A stretch of 64,000 nt of DNA from Sphingomonas faeni (lineage in GTDB: Bacteria > Pseudomonadota > Alphaproteobacteria > Sphingomonadales > Sphingomonadaceae), in NCBI RefSeq assembly GCF_023195535.1, contig NZ_JALPNF010000004.1:1-64000 (forward strand). Reading direction: 5' to 3'. The notes below the pieces were generated by a model, which saw only the letters and a list, made by a program, of their open reading frames with translations, was not told the origin of the DNA and made no database searches. This document shows positions 26,107-34,380 of the stretch, one piece after another. Made by a program: the position numbers and the translations under genes. Each line of letters starts with the position of its first letter. The stretch's first letter is position 1.

Positions 26107-26188
26107 GTCATCCCAGCGAAAGCTGGGTTCTCCCCATTCGGGTCGCGGCGCCCGCCAACAGGGATACCCCAGCTTTCGCTGGGGTGAC
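26107..26188. repeat. REPIN-like doublet of GAAA-loop hairpins
   Basis: GTCATCCCAGCGAAAGCTGG (from 26107) and the inverse CCAGCTTTCGCTGGGGTGAC (to 26188) match over 20 of 21 positions, 40 bp apart. Each arm alone is a hairpin CCCAGC-GAAA-GCTGGG with a GNRA tetraloop. It lies between the convergent DUF2218 and glycosyltransferase genes and may also terminate transcription from both sides. Confidence 0.85.
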
Positions 26189-26239
26189 GGGGAGGGGGCG
26201 GGGGGAAGGTGAATTCGAAAGGTACACGTGGCAGACAAC

Positions 26240-27391
26240 TTAGCCGCCCCGCCGCGCCATCACCTCGAGATACGTATCGAGCACCGTCTGGTTGATCGTA
26301 TCCCACAGATACCCGGCCGCCTTGTCATGCCCGGCCCAGCCCATCCTCTCCCGCAGCCCCGGCTCGGAAACGATCCGCCCGATCGCGTCGGCGTACCCGC
26401 CGATGTCGGTCGGCAGCACGAGGAACCCGGTCACCCCATCGTCGACCAAACCGACCGCCCCCGACGCGCGTGCGGCGACCACCGGCACACCCGCCGCCAT
26501 CGCCTCCAGCGTCACGTTGCCGAACGTCTCGGTCACGCTCGGGTTGAAGAACACGTCCATCGACGCGACCGCGCGACCGAGATCGTCGCCCGACTGGAAC
26601 CCCGCGAACACCGCGCCCGGCACGCGGGCGGCAAACCAGTCGCGCGCGGGTCCCTCGCCGATCACCAGCACCTTGTGCGGCACGCCGCGCTGCTCCAGCG
26701 TCCGGATCACGTCGGCGAAGACGTCGAGCCCCTTCTCCTTCACTAGCCGCCCGAGAAACCCGACCGCTACCTCGCCGTCCGCAATCCCGCGCGCGCGCCG
26801 CCAGTCGAGATCGCGGCGCGTCGGCGTGAAGCGGTCGTGGTTTACGCCGCGCGACCAGATTGCGGTCGGCGTCGTCACGCCCCAGCTGCGGACGATTTCG
26901 GCCATGCCGCGCCCCGGCACCAGCACTTCGTCGACGCGGTTGTAGAATCGCGTCAGGATCTTCACCATGATCGGCTCGAAGAACGCCATCCGGTAATAGC
27001 GGAAATACGTCTCGAACCGCGTGTGCAGCGACGCCACCGTGGCGATGCCGTTGCGGCGCCCATAGCTGATCGCGCGATGCCCCAGGAAATCGGGCGCTGA
27101 CACGTGGACGATGTTCGGCGCAAACGCATCGAGGTCGCGACGGATCGCGGCGGGCAACCCGCGCGCCATCTTGTATTCGCCGCGCCCCGCCGGCAACGGC
27201 AGCGATGGCACCGCGACCAGATCGCCGGTCGGCGGGAAGGCAGGCTTGGCGTTGGTCGGCGAATAGACACGCACCGTCGCGCCCTTCGACAACAGATGGC
27301 CGACGAGCAAGTTCAGCGCCTGGTTTGCGCCATCGCGAACGTAATTATAGTTGCCGCTGAACAGGGCGATGCGCAGGTCGGTGGCGTGCAT
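26240..27391 (-). CDS. GT4-family glycosyltransferase
   Basis: A 383-residue retaining GT-B glycosyltransferase. N-terminal acceptor domain with FSGNYNYVRDGANQALNLLV (loop near the active site) and HVSAPDFLGHRAISYGRR; C-terminal nucleotide-sugar domain with VGFLGRLVKEKGLDVF and the EX7E motif in VTETFGNVTLEAMAAGVPVV. It resembles lipid or mannosyl glycosyltransferases (MgtA/SqdX-like). In sphingomonads a role in glycolipid synthesis would be natural, but the sugar and acceptor cannot be read. Start: ATG 27391. Divergent from radA. Confidence 0.88.
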   Translation of the reverse strand: MHATDLRIALFSGNYNYVRDGANQALNLLVGHLLSKGATVRVYSPTNAKPAFPPTGDLVAVPSLPLPAGRGEYKMARGLPAAIRRDLDAFAPNIVHVSAPDFLGHRAISYGRRNGIATVASLHTRFETYFRYYRMAFFEPIMVKILTRFYNRVDEVLVPGRGMAEIVRSWGVTTPTAIWSRGVNHDRFTPTRRDLDWRRARGIADGEVAVGFLGRLVKEKGLDVFADVIRTLEQRGVPHKVLVIGEGPARDWFAARVPGAVFAGFQSGDDLGRAVASMDVFFNPSVTETFGNVTLEAMAAGVPVVAARASGAVGLVDDGVTGFLVLPTDIGGYADAIGRIVSEPGLRERMGWAGHDKAAGYLWDTINQTVLDTYLEVMARRGG

Positions 27392-27494
27392 CGTCGCGCG
27401 GATAACGCGGTGCGCCGTCAAGCGCCACTAAATCCGCAACATAGGTCGTATGCCGGCCATTGATGTTCCCGTATCGTTCTCGTACACCGGCGAC

Positions 27495-28865
27495 ATGGCG
27501 AAACCCCAGAAGCGTTATGTGTGTCAGTCCTGCGGATCGGTGTCGCACCGCTGGGCGGGGCAATGCGCCGACTGCAACGAGTGGAATACGCTGGTCGAGG
27601 AGGCGAACACCGCCGCCACGCCGTTCCATTCGAAGCATAATCTCCAGACCGGCGGCCGCGCGATCCAGCTGGTCGGGCTCGATGCGGAGATCAAGCTGCC
27701 CGACCGGATGGCGACCGGGATCGCCGAACTCGACCGTGCGCTGGGGGGCGGCTTCGTCGAGGGTTCGGCGACGCTGATCGGCGGCGATCCCGGGATCGGC
27801 AAGTCGACGCTGTTGTTGCAGGCGGCGGCGAAGATGGCGCTGGCGGGGCAGTCGGTCGCGTACGTCTCGGGCGAGGAGGCCGCGGATCAGGTCCGGTTGC
27901 GTGCGCGAAGGCTGGGCCTTGGCAACGCGCCGGTGCAGTTGGCGGCGGCAACGTCGACGCGCGACATCCTGACGACGTTGCAGACCAAGCCACCCGCGAT
28001 GCTGGTGATCGATTCGATCCAGACGATGCACTCCGACCTGATCGAGGGCGCTCCGGGGACGGTCAGCCAGGTGCGGGCGTCGGCGCAGGAGCTGATCCGG
28101 TTCGCCAAGGAGCGCGGCACCGCGGTGGTGCTGGTCGGGCACGTGACGAAGGACGGCTCGATCGCGGGACCGCGCGTGCTGGAGCACATGGTCGACACGG
28201 TGCTCTCGTTCGAGGGCGAACGCAGCCACCAATACCGCATCCTCCGCGCGATCAAGAACCGCTTCGGCGGCACCGACGAGATCGGCGTGTTCTCGATGCA
28301 GACCGAGGGACTGGCGGAGGTCGGCAACCCGTCGTCGCTGTTCCTGACGCACCGCGACGATGCGATGACCGGTGCGACGGTGTTCCCAGCGCTCGAAGGC
28401 ACGCGGCCGGTGTTGGTCGAGATTCAGGCGCTTACCGTTCGGCTGGCGTCCGGTGCGACACCGAGGCGCGCAGTGGTCGGCTGGGATTCTGGTAGGCTCG
28501 CGATGATCCTCGCGGTGCTGGAAGCGCGGTGCGGGCTGAGCTTCTCCAATGCCGAAGTGTATCTCAACATCGCGGGCGGCTACCGCGTCCAGGACCCTGC
28601 GGCGGACCTCGCGGTGGCGGCGGCGCTGATCTCGGCGATGTCGGAGCGGCCGGTGCCGGTCGATGCGGTGGCATTCGGCGAGGTCGCGCTGTCGGGCGAG
28701 ATCCGGCCGGTCGCGCATGGTCCGCTGCGGTTGAAGGAGGCGAGCAAGCTCGGCTTCGAACGTGCACTCGTGCCCGCGTCGATGACGGGAGAGAAGAGCG
28801 GGATGAAACTCTCGGGGTTCAAGACGCTGGCGTCGTTCGTCGATCACATGATGGGGCGGGGATAA
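27495..28865 (+). CDS. radA: DNA repair protein RadA (Sms)
   Basis: A 456-residue RecA-like branch-migration ATPase. Order: N-terminal C4 zinc finger (YVCQSCGSVSHRWAGQCADC), RecA core with Walker A GGDPGIGKSTLLL, Walker B AMLVIDSIQTM, the RadA-specific KNRFGGTDEIGVF (KNRFG motif), and a C-terminal Lon-protease-like domain (RVQDPAADLAVAAALIS, ALSGEIRPV). Length is standard. Start: ATG 27495 before AKPQKR. A 14-bp inverted repeat follows 25 bases after the stop. Confidence 0.96.
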   Translation: MAKPQKRYVCQSCGSVSHRWAGQCADCNEWNTLVEEANTAATPFHSKHNLQTGGRAIQLVGLDAEIKLPDRMATGIAELDRALGGGFVEGSATLIGGDPGIGKSTLLLQAAAKMALAGQSVAYVSGEEAADQVRLRARRLGLGNAPVQLAAATSTRDILTTLQTKPPAMLVIDSIQTMHSDLIEGAPGTVSQVRASAQELIRFAKERGTAVVLVGHVTKDGSIAGPRVLEHMVDTVLSFEGERSHQYRILRAIKNRFGGTDEIGVFSMQTEGLAEVGNPSSLFLTHRDDAMTGATVFPALEGTRPVLVEIQALTVRLASGATPRRAVVGWDSGRLAMILAVLEARCGLSFSNAEVYLNIAGGYRVQDPAADLAVAAALISAMSERPVPVDAVAFGEVALSGEIRPVAHGPLRLKEASKLGFERALVPASMTGEKSGMKLSGFKTLASFVDHMMGRG

Positions 28866-28890
28866 CGAACACTAGAAGGTAGCTTGTTTC

Positions 28891-28933
28891 CCCGCGAAGG
28901 CGGGGATCCAGACTGGGCTCCCGCCTTCGCGGG
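28891..28933. repeat. 14-bp perfect inverted repeat, likely radA terminator
   Basis: CCCGCGAAGGCGGG (28891-28904) is exactly inverted as CCCGCCTTCGCGGG (28920-28933) with 15 bp between. Each arm is itself a short hairpin. The GAACAAG flank matches the TTTC flank on the other side only weakly. It resembles a small repeat-doublet; position after radA makes a terminator role plausible. Confidence 0.75.
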
Positions 28934-29056
28934 AGAACAAGGCAACGGTGGTGATTGTGCTGGACCGTGCGGGTAGGTCCGATCGGGGGGGCTGCGTTCC
29001 CATCAGCGTACCGCGTCATCGTGGACAAGTTTGGCACTGATACCCACTAGATGAAG

Positions 29057-29162
29057 CCCCACCCCGGCGGAGGCCGGGGCCCAGTTGGGGGACGTTGCTG
29101 GCGACCGCTGCGCTTAATACCACGACCTTTCCAACTGGGCCCCGGCCTTCGCCGGGGTGGGG
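29057..29162. repeat. Long inverted repeat (32-bp arms, one mismatch)
   Basis: The left arm 29057-29088 begins CCCCACCCCGGCGGAGGCCG and ends CCCAGTTGG; the right arm 29131-29162 begins CCAACTGGGCCCCGGCCTTC and ends CGGGGTGGGG. They are complementary at 31 of 32 positions with a 42-bp unique centre. It looks like a non-autonomous mobile repeat of the same build as the other doublets but with its own sequence. Confidence 0.85.
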
Positions 29163-29284
29163 TGGTGATGGCCGTTGTCGGTCATCAGTCGATCGAACCG
29201 CACACAGCAACATCATCGTCGCGGCAGGTACGGTCACGCGGCGAGCGCATGGCCTCTCGCGACAGCTATGCTATGGCCACCCTT

Positions 29285-29605
29285 ATGGCGAACACGCGAA
29301 GCAACACCGGTACCGTCGAGGTCGACGGCACCCGATACGACTGGCACCTCCAGCGCGAGCCGCAGCACACGGATGCCGAGGGCTGGAAGGGCATGACGAT
29401 CTCGCTGTTGCAGGACGATGCCAAACGCGAAGCCCTGCTCGAGTTCCCCGCGCCGAAACGCCTGTTGAAGGGCTTGCCGCGCGGGCGGCTCCAGATCGAC
29501 GACGCGACGATCGCTCGCGGCGTGCGGGCGGCGTTGGCCGCGGGGTGGGAGCCGATGTCGCGCGGCAAGCCGATGGTCTTCACGGTGGATTCCGAAGGGA
29601 ATTGA
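29285..29605 (+). CDS. Small conserved protein of unknown function
   Basis: A 106-residue soluble protein without recognised domain. Landmarks: TGTVEVDGTRYDWHLQREPQ near the start, GWKGMTISLLQDDAKREALL, and RLQIDDATIARGVRAALAAG; it ends PMVFTVDSEGN. It reads like a compact alpha/beta protein. Start uncertain: in-frame ATGs at 29249, 29273 and 29285; the last is chosen because the conserved-looking part begins there. Only three bases separate it from the next gene, so the two are probably one transcript. Confidence 0.65.
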   Translation: MANTRSNTGTVEVDGTRYDWHLQREPQHTDAEGWKGMTISLLQDDAKREALLEFPAPKRLLKGLPRGRLQIDDATIARGVRAALAAGWEPMSRGKPMVFTVDSEGN

Positions 29606-29608
29606 ACC

Positions 29609-30214
29609 GTGGATCGGCGTGACACCCCGACCCCGACGGACCCGCGCGCGCAGATGCAGCCCCAAGCCGATCTGGAAACCACGCTGCTGGGGCCGATCCT
29701 GCCCGATCGGAGCTGCGGCGATTGCACCGCGTGCTGCACCGAACTGACCGTCGATACGCCCGAGTTCGCTAAACCCGCTGGCACGCCGTGTATCCACCTC
29801 TGCGAACAGGGCTGCGGCATCCATGCCGTCCGCCCGCGCATCTGCCGAACCTGGTTCTGCGCCTGGCGACGGGTCGCGAGCTTGCCCGACGAAGCACGGC
29901 CCGACCGGTCCGGGCTTCTCGTCTCGCTCAATTTCGTCAACAAACCGCAGAATTGCCTGGAAGGCGTATCGATCAACGTCCGCGTGCTCGCCGGCAGCGA
30001 CGCGATCGCGAACGGCATGGCGGCGACCGTGCTCGACAGCGTGTGCGACCAGCTGGTCCCGGTCTGGTTCAGCGACGGGTCGAAGAAAATGCTGATGCAT
30101 CCCGACACCGACGTCGCCCGCTTCGTCCTCTCCGGAGAGGCTGCACCTCCGCATTTGCAGGACGAAGTCGCTGCATGGCGCGAACGCTACGGCGTGTTCG
30201 GCTTGAACCGCTAG
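29609..30214 (+). CDS. YkgJ-like cysteine-cluster (zinc/iron-binding) protein
   Basis: A 201-residue protein with the CxxCxxCC cluster near residues 36-43 (SCGDCTACCTELTV), followed by Cys61, Cys65, Cys69 (CIHLCEQGCGIH) and Cys79/Cys84 (RPRICRTWFC). This is the YkgJ/UPF0153 family, thought to bind zinc or an Fe-S cluster; function unknown. Start: GTG 29609 is tight to the preceding gene; ATG 29654 (MQPQAD) is an alternative that still includes the cluster. Confidence 0.82.
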   Translation: MDRRDTPTPTDPRAQMQPQADLETTLLGPILPDRSCGDCTACCTELTVDTPEFAKPAGTPCIHLCEQGCGIHAVRPRICRTWFCAWRRVASLPDEARPDRSGLLVSLNFVNKPQNCLEGVSINVRVLAGSDAIANGMAATVLDSVCDQLVPVWFSDGSKKMLMHPDTDVARFVLSGEAAPPHLQDEVAAWRERYGVFGLNR

Positions 30215-30273
30215 GACGCGTCGGTCGCAGCATGCACTAGCGGTTCGGCCCCTGCGTCCCTATTCCAGAGCGC

Positions 30274-30840
30274 ATGAACCTCACTGCCCTAGACATCGTC
30301 GTCCTGATCGCCGTCGCCGGGTCCGCGGTGCTGGGGCTGGTCCGCGGGTTCGTGACCGAAGTGCTGTCGATGTTCGCCTGGGTGGCGATGGTGGCGATGT
30401 TGAAGCTGTTCCACATCCCGCTCGCCGCCGCGCTATCGCCGGTTGTCGGCACGGTCGGCGGTGCTGCGGTGCTCGCGTTCGCGATCATCACCGGCGTCAC
30501 CTATATCGGTGGGCGGCTGGTCGCCAACGCGATCGGCGCGCGGACGCGGACCTCGATCCTCGGCCCGGTCGACCGTGCGCTTGGCTTCGGGTTCGGCGCG
30601 CTGAAGGGCCTGATTCTCGCCAGCCTCGTCTTCCTGCTCGCGACGCTGGTCATCGACACGATGGGCGGCGGAGCCTCGCGCCGGCCCGGCTGGATGACGA
30701 CGTCGCGCACCTATCCGCTGCTCAACGCGACCAGCGCGAGCATCGCCGATTTCGTCGACCGCCGCCGTCGTGGCAAACCCGTCTTCGGCGCAACCACCCC
30801 GCCTTCCAGATCCGATAACGCAAGCGAGCCGAAGTCATGA
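30274..30840 (+). CDS. cvpA: CvpA family membrane protein
   Basis: A 188-residue inner-membrane protein with four hydrophobic segments: ALDIVVLIAVAGSAVLGLVR, LSMFAWVAMVAMLKLFHI, VLAFAIITGVTYIGGRLV and GLILASLVFLLATLVID. The RGFVTEVLS and DRALGFGFGALKG motifs are typical of CvpA, required for colicin V export and envelope homeostasis in enterobacteria. C-terminal tail (about 50 residues) is hydrophilic and disordered-looking. Start ATG 30274. Overlaps the Fe-S scaffold-like gene by ATGA, the first of three successive overlaps. Confidence 0.88.
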   Translation: MNLTALDIVVLIAVAGSAVLGLVRGFVTEVLSMFAWVAMVAMLKLFHIPLAAALSPVVGTVGGAAVLAFAIITGVTYIGGRLVANAIGARTRTSILGPVDRALGFGFGALKGLILASLVFLLATLVIDTMGGGASRRPGWMTTSRTYPLLNATSASIADFVDRRRRGKPVFGATTPPSRSDNASEPKS

Positions 30841-31268
30841 GCGCTCCCCTCTACAATGCCGAGATCCTGCGCCTCGCAGCCACGATCCCGCATCACGAAC
30901 GCCTTCCCGAGCCGATGGCGACCGCCGAGAAACGCTCGCCGATCTGCGGGAGCCGGGTGACGATCGACGTCGCGGTGGACGATGCTGGGCGGGTCAGCGA
31001 GGTCGGCCTGCTGGTCCGCGCCTGCGCGCTCGGCCAGGCATCGTCGTCGTTGCTCGCGGCGAATATCCTCGGCCGCACCCCCGCCGAACTCGCCGCGACC
31101 CGCGATGCGTTGACCGCATGGCTTGCGCGCGAGGGCGATGCGCCCGATTGGCCGGGAATGGATATATTCACCCCCGCGCTCGACTACACCGCGCGTCACC
31201 CCTCGATCCGGCTCGCATTCGAAGCCGCGGCCGAGGCCGCCGATACCGCTGCAAAGGCGAAAGTCTGA
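30837..31268 (+). CDS. IscU/NifU-like Fe-S scaffold domain protein lacking the third cysteine
   Basis: A 143-residue protein with the NifU_N/IscU fold. Cys37 (RSPICGSRVTI) and Cys63 (VRACALGQASSSLLA) fall exactly where IscU has its first two cluster ligands. The third ligand cysteine expected near residue 106 is absent: the corresponding segment (TARHPSIRLAFEAAAEA) has no Cys, and the protein has only two cysteines in total. It may therefore handle a cluster or metal transiently, or have another role. ATGA overlaps link it to cvpA before and the antiporter after; no isc/suf genes lie nearby. Confidence 0.8.
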   Translation: MSAPLYNAEILRLAATIPHHERLPEPMATAEKRSPICGSRVTIDVAVDDAGRVSEVGLLVRACALGQASSSLLAANILGRTPAELAATRDALTAWLAREGDAPDWPGMDIFTPALDYTARHPSIRLAFEAAAEAADTAAKAKV

Positions 31269-33028
31269 TGGCCGAGGCGTCGCCGTCGCTGTTGCGGGAC
31301 GGTGTCGTACTGCTCGGGTTCGGCCTCATGTTCGTGCTGCTGTTCCGGCGGCTCGGGCTGGGTGCCACGCTGGGCTATCTCGTCGCGGGCGCGGTCGTCG
31401 GGCCGCATGTCCTCGGGCTGGTCGGCGATGCGGAGTCGAAGCTCGGGTTCGCCGAACTCGGCATCACGCTGCTGTTGTTCATCGTCGGGCTCGAACTCAA
31501 TCCGTCGCGGCTGTGGCGGATGAAAGAGGAAATCTTCGGGCTGGGGCTGTTGCAGGTCGTGGTCTGCGGGCTGGCGATCACCGCGATCGTGTGGATCGGC
31601 GCGAAGTTCTCGCTGCCCGCCGCACTCGCGCTCGGCCTCCCGCTCGCCTTGTCGTCGACCGCGCAGGTGCTGCCGATGCTGCGCTCGTCGGGCCGGATGC
31701 GGACGCCGTTCGGTGAACGCGCCTTCTCGATCCTGCTGTTCCAAGACCTCTCGATCGTGCCCTTGATCACGATCGTCGCAGCGATGAGCCGCAATCCGGC
31801 CGACGCCAACGCGCCGCCGGGGTGGCTGCTGGCGATCTACACGGTGCTCGCGGTCGGTGGCTTGATCATCGCCGGGCGCTTCCTGCTCCGCCCGTTCTTC
31901 CGCCTGATCGGCAATCTCGGCGAGCGCGAGATGTTCGTCTTCGCCGGGCTGTTCACCGTCATCGCCAGCGCCGCCATCATGGAATGGCTCGGGCTTTCGA
32001 CCGCGCTCGGCGCGTTCATCGCCGGCGTAATGCTCGCGGACAGCCCGTATCGGCACGAACTGGAGGCTGATGTCGAGCCGTTCCGTTCGATCCTGCTCGG
32101 GCTGTTCTTCCTCGCGGTCGGCATGGTGCTCGACCTGAACGCGATCGCCGAGCGCCCGGTCTTCGTGATGGCGATGGCCGCGGCGCTGATCCTGACCAAG
32201 ACGAGCGTGATCATGCTGATCGGCATGGCGTTCAAGATGACCTGGCGGCAGGCGTTCGCGCTTGGCCTGCTGCTGAGCCAGGGCGGCGAGTTCGGCTTCG
32301 TGCTGTTCGCGCAGGCGCAGGCGGGGCTGCTGATCGAACCACAGGCGGCGAGCCTGTTCGGCGCGATCATCACGCTATCGATGGCGACCACGCCGTTCCT
32401 GATGGGGATCACCAAGCGCTTCCGGACCGAGCCGCTCGCCAAGGACCAGGAGCGCGACGGGCCCAAGACCGACGGCTCGAACGCGATCATCGTCGGCTAT
32501 GGCCGGTTCGGGCAGACCGTCGGCCAGATGCTATTGACGCAGGATATTCCGGTGACGCTGATCGATACGGATATCGAGATGATCGACATCGCCGGCGAGT
32601 TCGGCGCCAAGGTCTATTACGGCGACGGCACGCGGCTCGACCTGTTGCGACAGGCGGGCGCGGCGGAGGCCGAGCTGATCTGTTTCTGCATGGACGGTGA
32701 TCAACTCGAGCCCGACACGATCGAGGGCGTGCACGAGGCGTTCCCGAATGCCGCGATCTATGTCCGTGCGTTCGACCGCCGCGCACTGGTCAAGCTGAAG
32801 AACACGTCGGCCTCGTATGTCGTCCGCGAAGTGCTGGAATCGGCGGTGAAGATGGCGCGGCTGGCGATGGACGGGTTGGGCGTCGCCAGCGCGGACATCG
32901 ATCGTGCCGAGGACATGTACCGCGCGCGAGACAAGGAGCGGTTGCAGCTCCAGATCGATTCTGGCGACATGCGCGCGGCGCGGGCCGAGACCGCCGAACG
33001 CTTTCCATGGGGGAACGACGCGACATGA
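31268..33028 (+). CDS. CPA2 monovalent cation:proton antiporter (Kef type) with TrkA-N domain
   Basis: A 586-residue inner-membrane antiporter. About 12 helices in the first 390 residues (GVVLLGFGLMFVLLFRRLGL, GITLLLFIVGLELNPSRLW, SSTAQVLPML, LLFQDLSIVPLITIV, LSQGGEFGFVLF), then a cytosolic RCK/TrkA-N NAD-binding domain beginning NAIIVGYGRFGQTVGQML with DGTRLDLLRQAGA. The family exchanges K+ or Na+ for H+, often as part of electrophile defence (KefB/KefC) or pH control. Start ATG 31268 overlaps the preceding stop (TGATG). Whether glutathione adducts gate it cannot be told. Confidence 0.92.
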   Translation: MAEASPSLLRDGVVLLGFGLMFVLLFRRLGLGATLGYLVAGAVVGPHVLGLVGDAESKLGFAELGITLLLFIVGLELNPSRLWRMKEEIFGLGLLQVVVCGLAITAIVWIGAKFSLPAALALGLPLALSSTAQVLPMLRSSGRMRTPFGERAFSILLFQDLSIVPLITIVAAMSRNPADANAPPGWLLAIYTVLAVGGLIIAGRFLLRPFFRLIGNLGEREMFVFAGLFTVIASAAIMEWLGLSTALGAFIAGVMLADSPYRHELEADVEPFRSILLGLFFLAVGMVLDLNAIAERPVFVMAMAAALILTKTSVIMLIGMAFKMTWRQAFALGLLLSQGGEFGFVLFAQAQAGLLIEPQAASLFGAIITLSMATTPFLMGITKRFRTEPLAKDQERDGPKTDGSNAIIVGYGRFGQTVGQMLLTQDIPVTLIDTDIEMIDIAGEFGAKVYYGDGTRLDLLRQAGAAEAELICFCMDGDQLEPDTIEGVHEAFPNAAIYVRAFDRRALVKLKNTSASYVVREVLESAVKMARLAMDGLGVASADIDRAEDMYRARDKERLQLQIDSGDMRAARAETAERFPWGNDAT

Positions 33029-33035
33029 TCCCGTC

Positions 33036-33362
33036 ATGATTATCGCTATACTTGCCGCCTTGTCGGGCGCGATCGCGGTCGCGGCGGGGGCGTTCGGAGC
33101 ACACGGCGCGAGCGGGCCGGCGGCTGATTGGCTGAAAACCGGTGCGCAATACCAGCTGGTGCACGTCGTCGCGGCGCTGGTCGCGATCCGGATGGAGGCG
33201 CGCGGACCAGCGTGGCTGTTCGTCGTCGGCGGGGCGCTGTTCGCGGGATCGCTCTACGGCTTGGCGATGGGCGGCGGGCGCTGGCTCGGCCCGATCACGC
33301 CGATCGGTGGCGCGCTGCTGATCGGCGGATGGTTGTGGCTCGCATGGAGCGCGAGGACCTAG
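33036..33362 (+). CDS. DUF423 small membrane protein
   Basis: A 108-residue protein with four hydrophobic segments. The opening IIAILAALSGAIAVAAGAFG followed by AHGASGPAADWLKTGAQYQ is the DUF423 (YgdD) signature; ITPIGGALLIGGWLWLA closes it. Function unknown. Start: ATG 33036, seven bases after the antiporter stop, so last gene of the cvpA operon. Convergent with the AraC gene (13 bases). Confidence 0.88.
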   Translation: MIIAILAALSGAIAVAAGAFGAHGASGPAADWLKTGAQYQLVHVVAALVAIRMEARGPAWLFVVGGALFAGSLYGLAMGGGRWLGPITPIGGALLIGGWLWLAWSART

Positions 33363-33375
33363 CGGTAGCCGGCCT

Positions 33376-34380
33376 TCAGCGTAGTTCCTGCTGCCACAAC
33401 CGGATCTGCTCGATCGGGTCCGTTTCCGCAATCGCGGTTGCGATCGCCGACCGATAGCCACCGGGACGCAGCCCGTATCGGGCCAGAAACGCACGGCTGG
33501 CATGGCTTTCCGTGACGAAACCCGCATCGAGCGCGATCTCCGCGAATGACCGTCGTTCGGCGGGCTTCGAGAGCGCACGTCGAACCTGTTCCAGCCGACG
33601 TGCGAGAATGAAGGCTGCAATCCCCTGTTGTGGTCGCAGCAATCGGTAGAGCGTTGCGCGCGAGACGCCGCTTTCCGCAATCGCCGTCTCGGCATCGAAA
33701 CCAGGATCGCCCAGCCGCCCATCGATCAACATGCGAAGCTGGCCGAGCCGCCGCCCGTCGCGGCCCGCTTCGACGACCGCGTCGTGCAGGCCATGCGCTT
33801 CGAGAGCGACCTTCAACAGCGTGCACAGGGCGGACGTCGCCGCCGGTAACGACGAGGTCTTCATCATCGGCAGGTTCGACAACAGCGACCGGACGAAATC
33901 GGCGTAAAGGCGGCAGTGGTCGGCTGCGAGCACCAGGCCATGAAGACCGCCGATCGGCCCTACGGTTTCCTCGATCCGGTCCTCGGCGATCGCAAGCGTC
34001 GCGATCCGCGCATCGCGCATCATGTTGCGCGTCGCTCGGCTGACATCGATCAGGACGATCTCGCCGGCGTTGATATTGCGGACGCCATCGCCGAGGTCGA
34101 TCTGCAACAGACCTTCGAACACCAGAGTGACCGTCCAGTGCGTGAACCCATCGCGGCCCACGCGCTGTTCGCCCCGACTATGGCTGATATCGTTGAGCCG
34201 TCGGTTGTAGAGCAGTGCTCGATCCAGCCGCCATGCCTCGAATGCCGCACGCGGATTCGGGCCGACCTGCGTAACATCGGCGCCGATTGCATACAGCGCG
34301 CGGTAGCGATCCATTCGCTGGTCCTGCGGCAACGCTTCGCTGTCGAACGCGACCCGTTCGGGCGTTTCGTGACTCGTCAT
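33376..34380 (-). CDS. AraC-family transcriptional regulator
   Basis: A 334-residue regulator. The C-terminal 100 residues hold the two helix-turn-helix units: AETAIAESGVSRATLYRLL and FAEIALDAGFVTESHASRAF, then the conserved ARYGLRPGGYR. The N-terminal part resembles the AraC-binding-like (AraC_binding_2) cupin region seen in FeaR/XylS-type activators (HWTVTLVFEGLLQIDLGDG, IVLIDVSRATRNMMRD). Start ATG 34380 overlaps the MFS stop as ATGA, placing it second in a two-gene unit with the transporter it probably regulates. Ligand unknown. Confidence 0.88.
   Translation of the reverse strand: MTSHETPERVAFDSEALPQDQRMDRYRALYAIGADVTQVGPNPRAAFEAWRLDRALLYNRRLNDISHSRGEQRVGRDGFTHWTVTLVFEGLLQIDLGDGVRNINAGEIVLIDVSRATRNMMRDARIATLAIAEDRIEETVGPIGGLHGLVLAADHCRLYADFVRSLLSNLPMMKTSSLPAATSALCTLLKVALEAHGLHDAVVEAGRDGRRLGQLRMLIDGRLGDPGFDAETAIAESGVSRATLYRLLRPQQGIAAFILARRLEQVRRALSKPAERRSFAEIALDAGFVTESHASRAFLARYGLRPGGYRSAIATAIAETDPIEQIRLWQQELR

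Larger units (their letters stand above)
28866..29284. other. Repeat-filled intergenic region
   Basis: More than 400 bases without a convincing gene between radA and a small protein gene. It is mostly two long inverted-repeat elements (28891-28933 and 29057-29162, listed separately) separated by an AT-richer spacer. Open frames over the second element (to 29051) are repeat-derived and rejected as coding. Confidence 0.55.
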
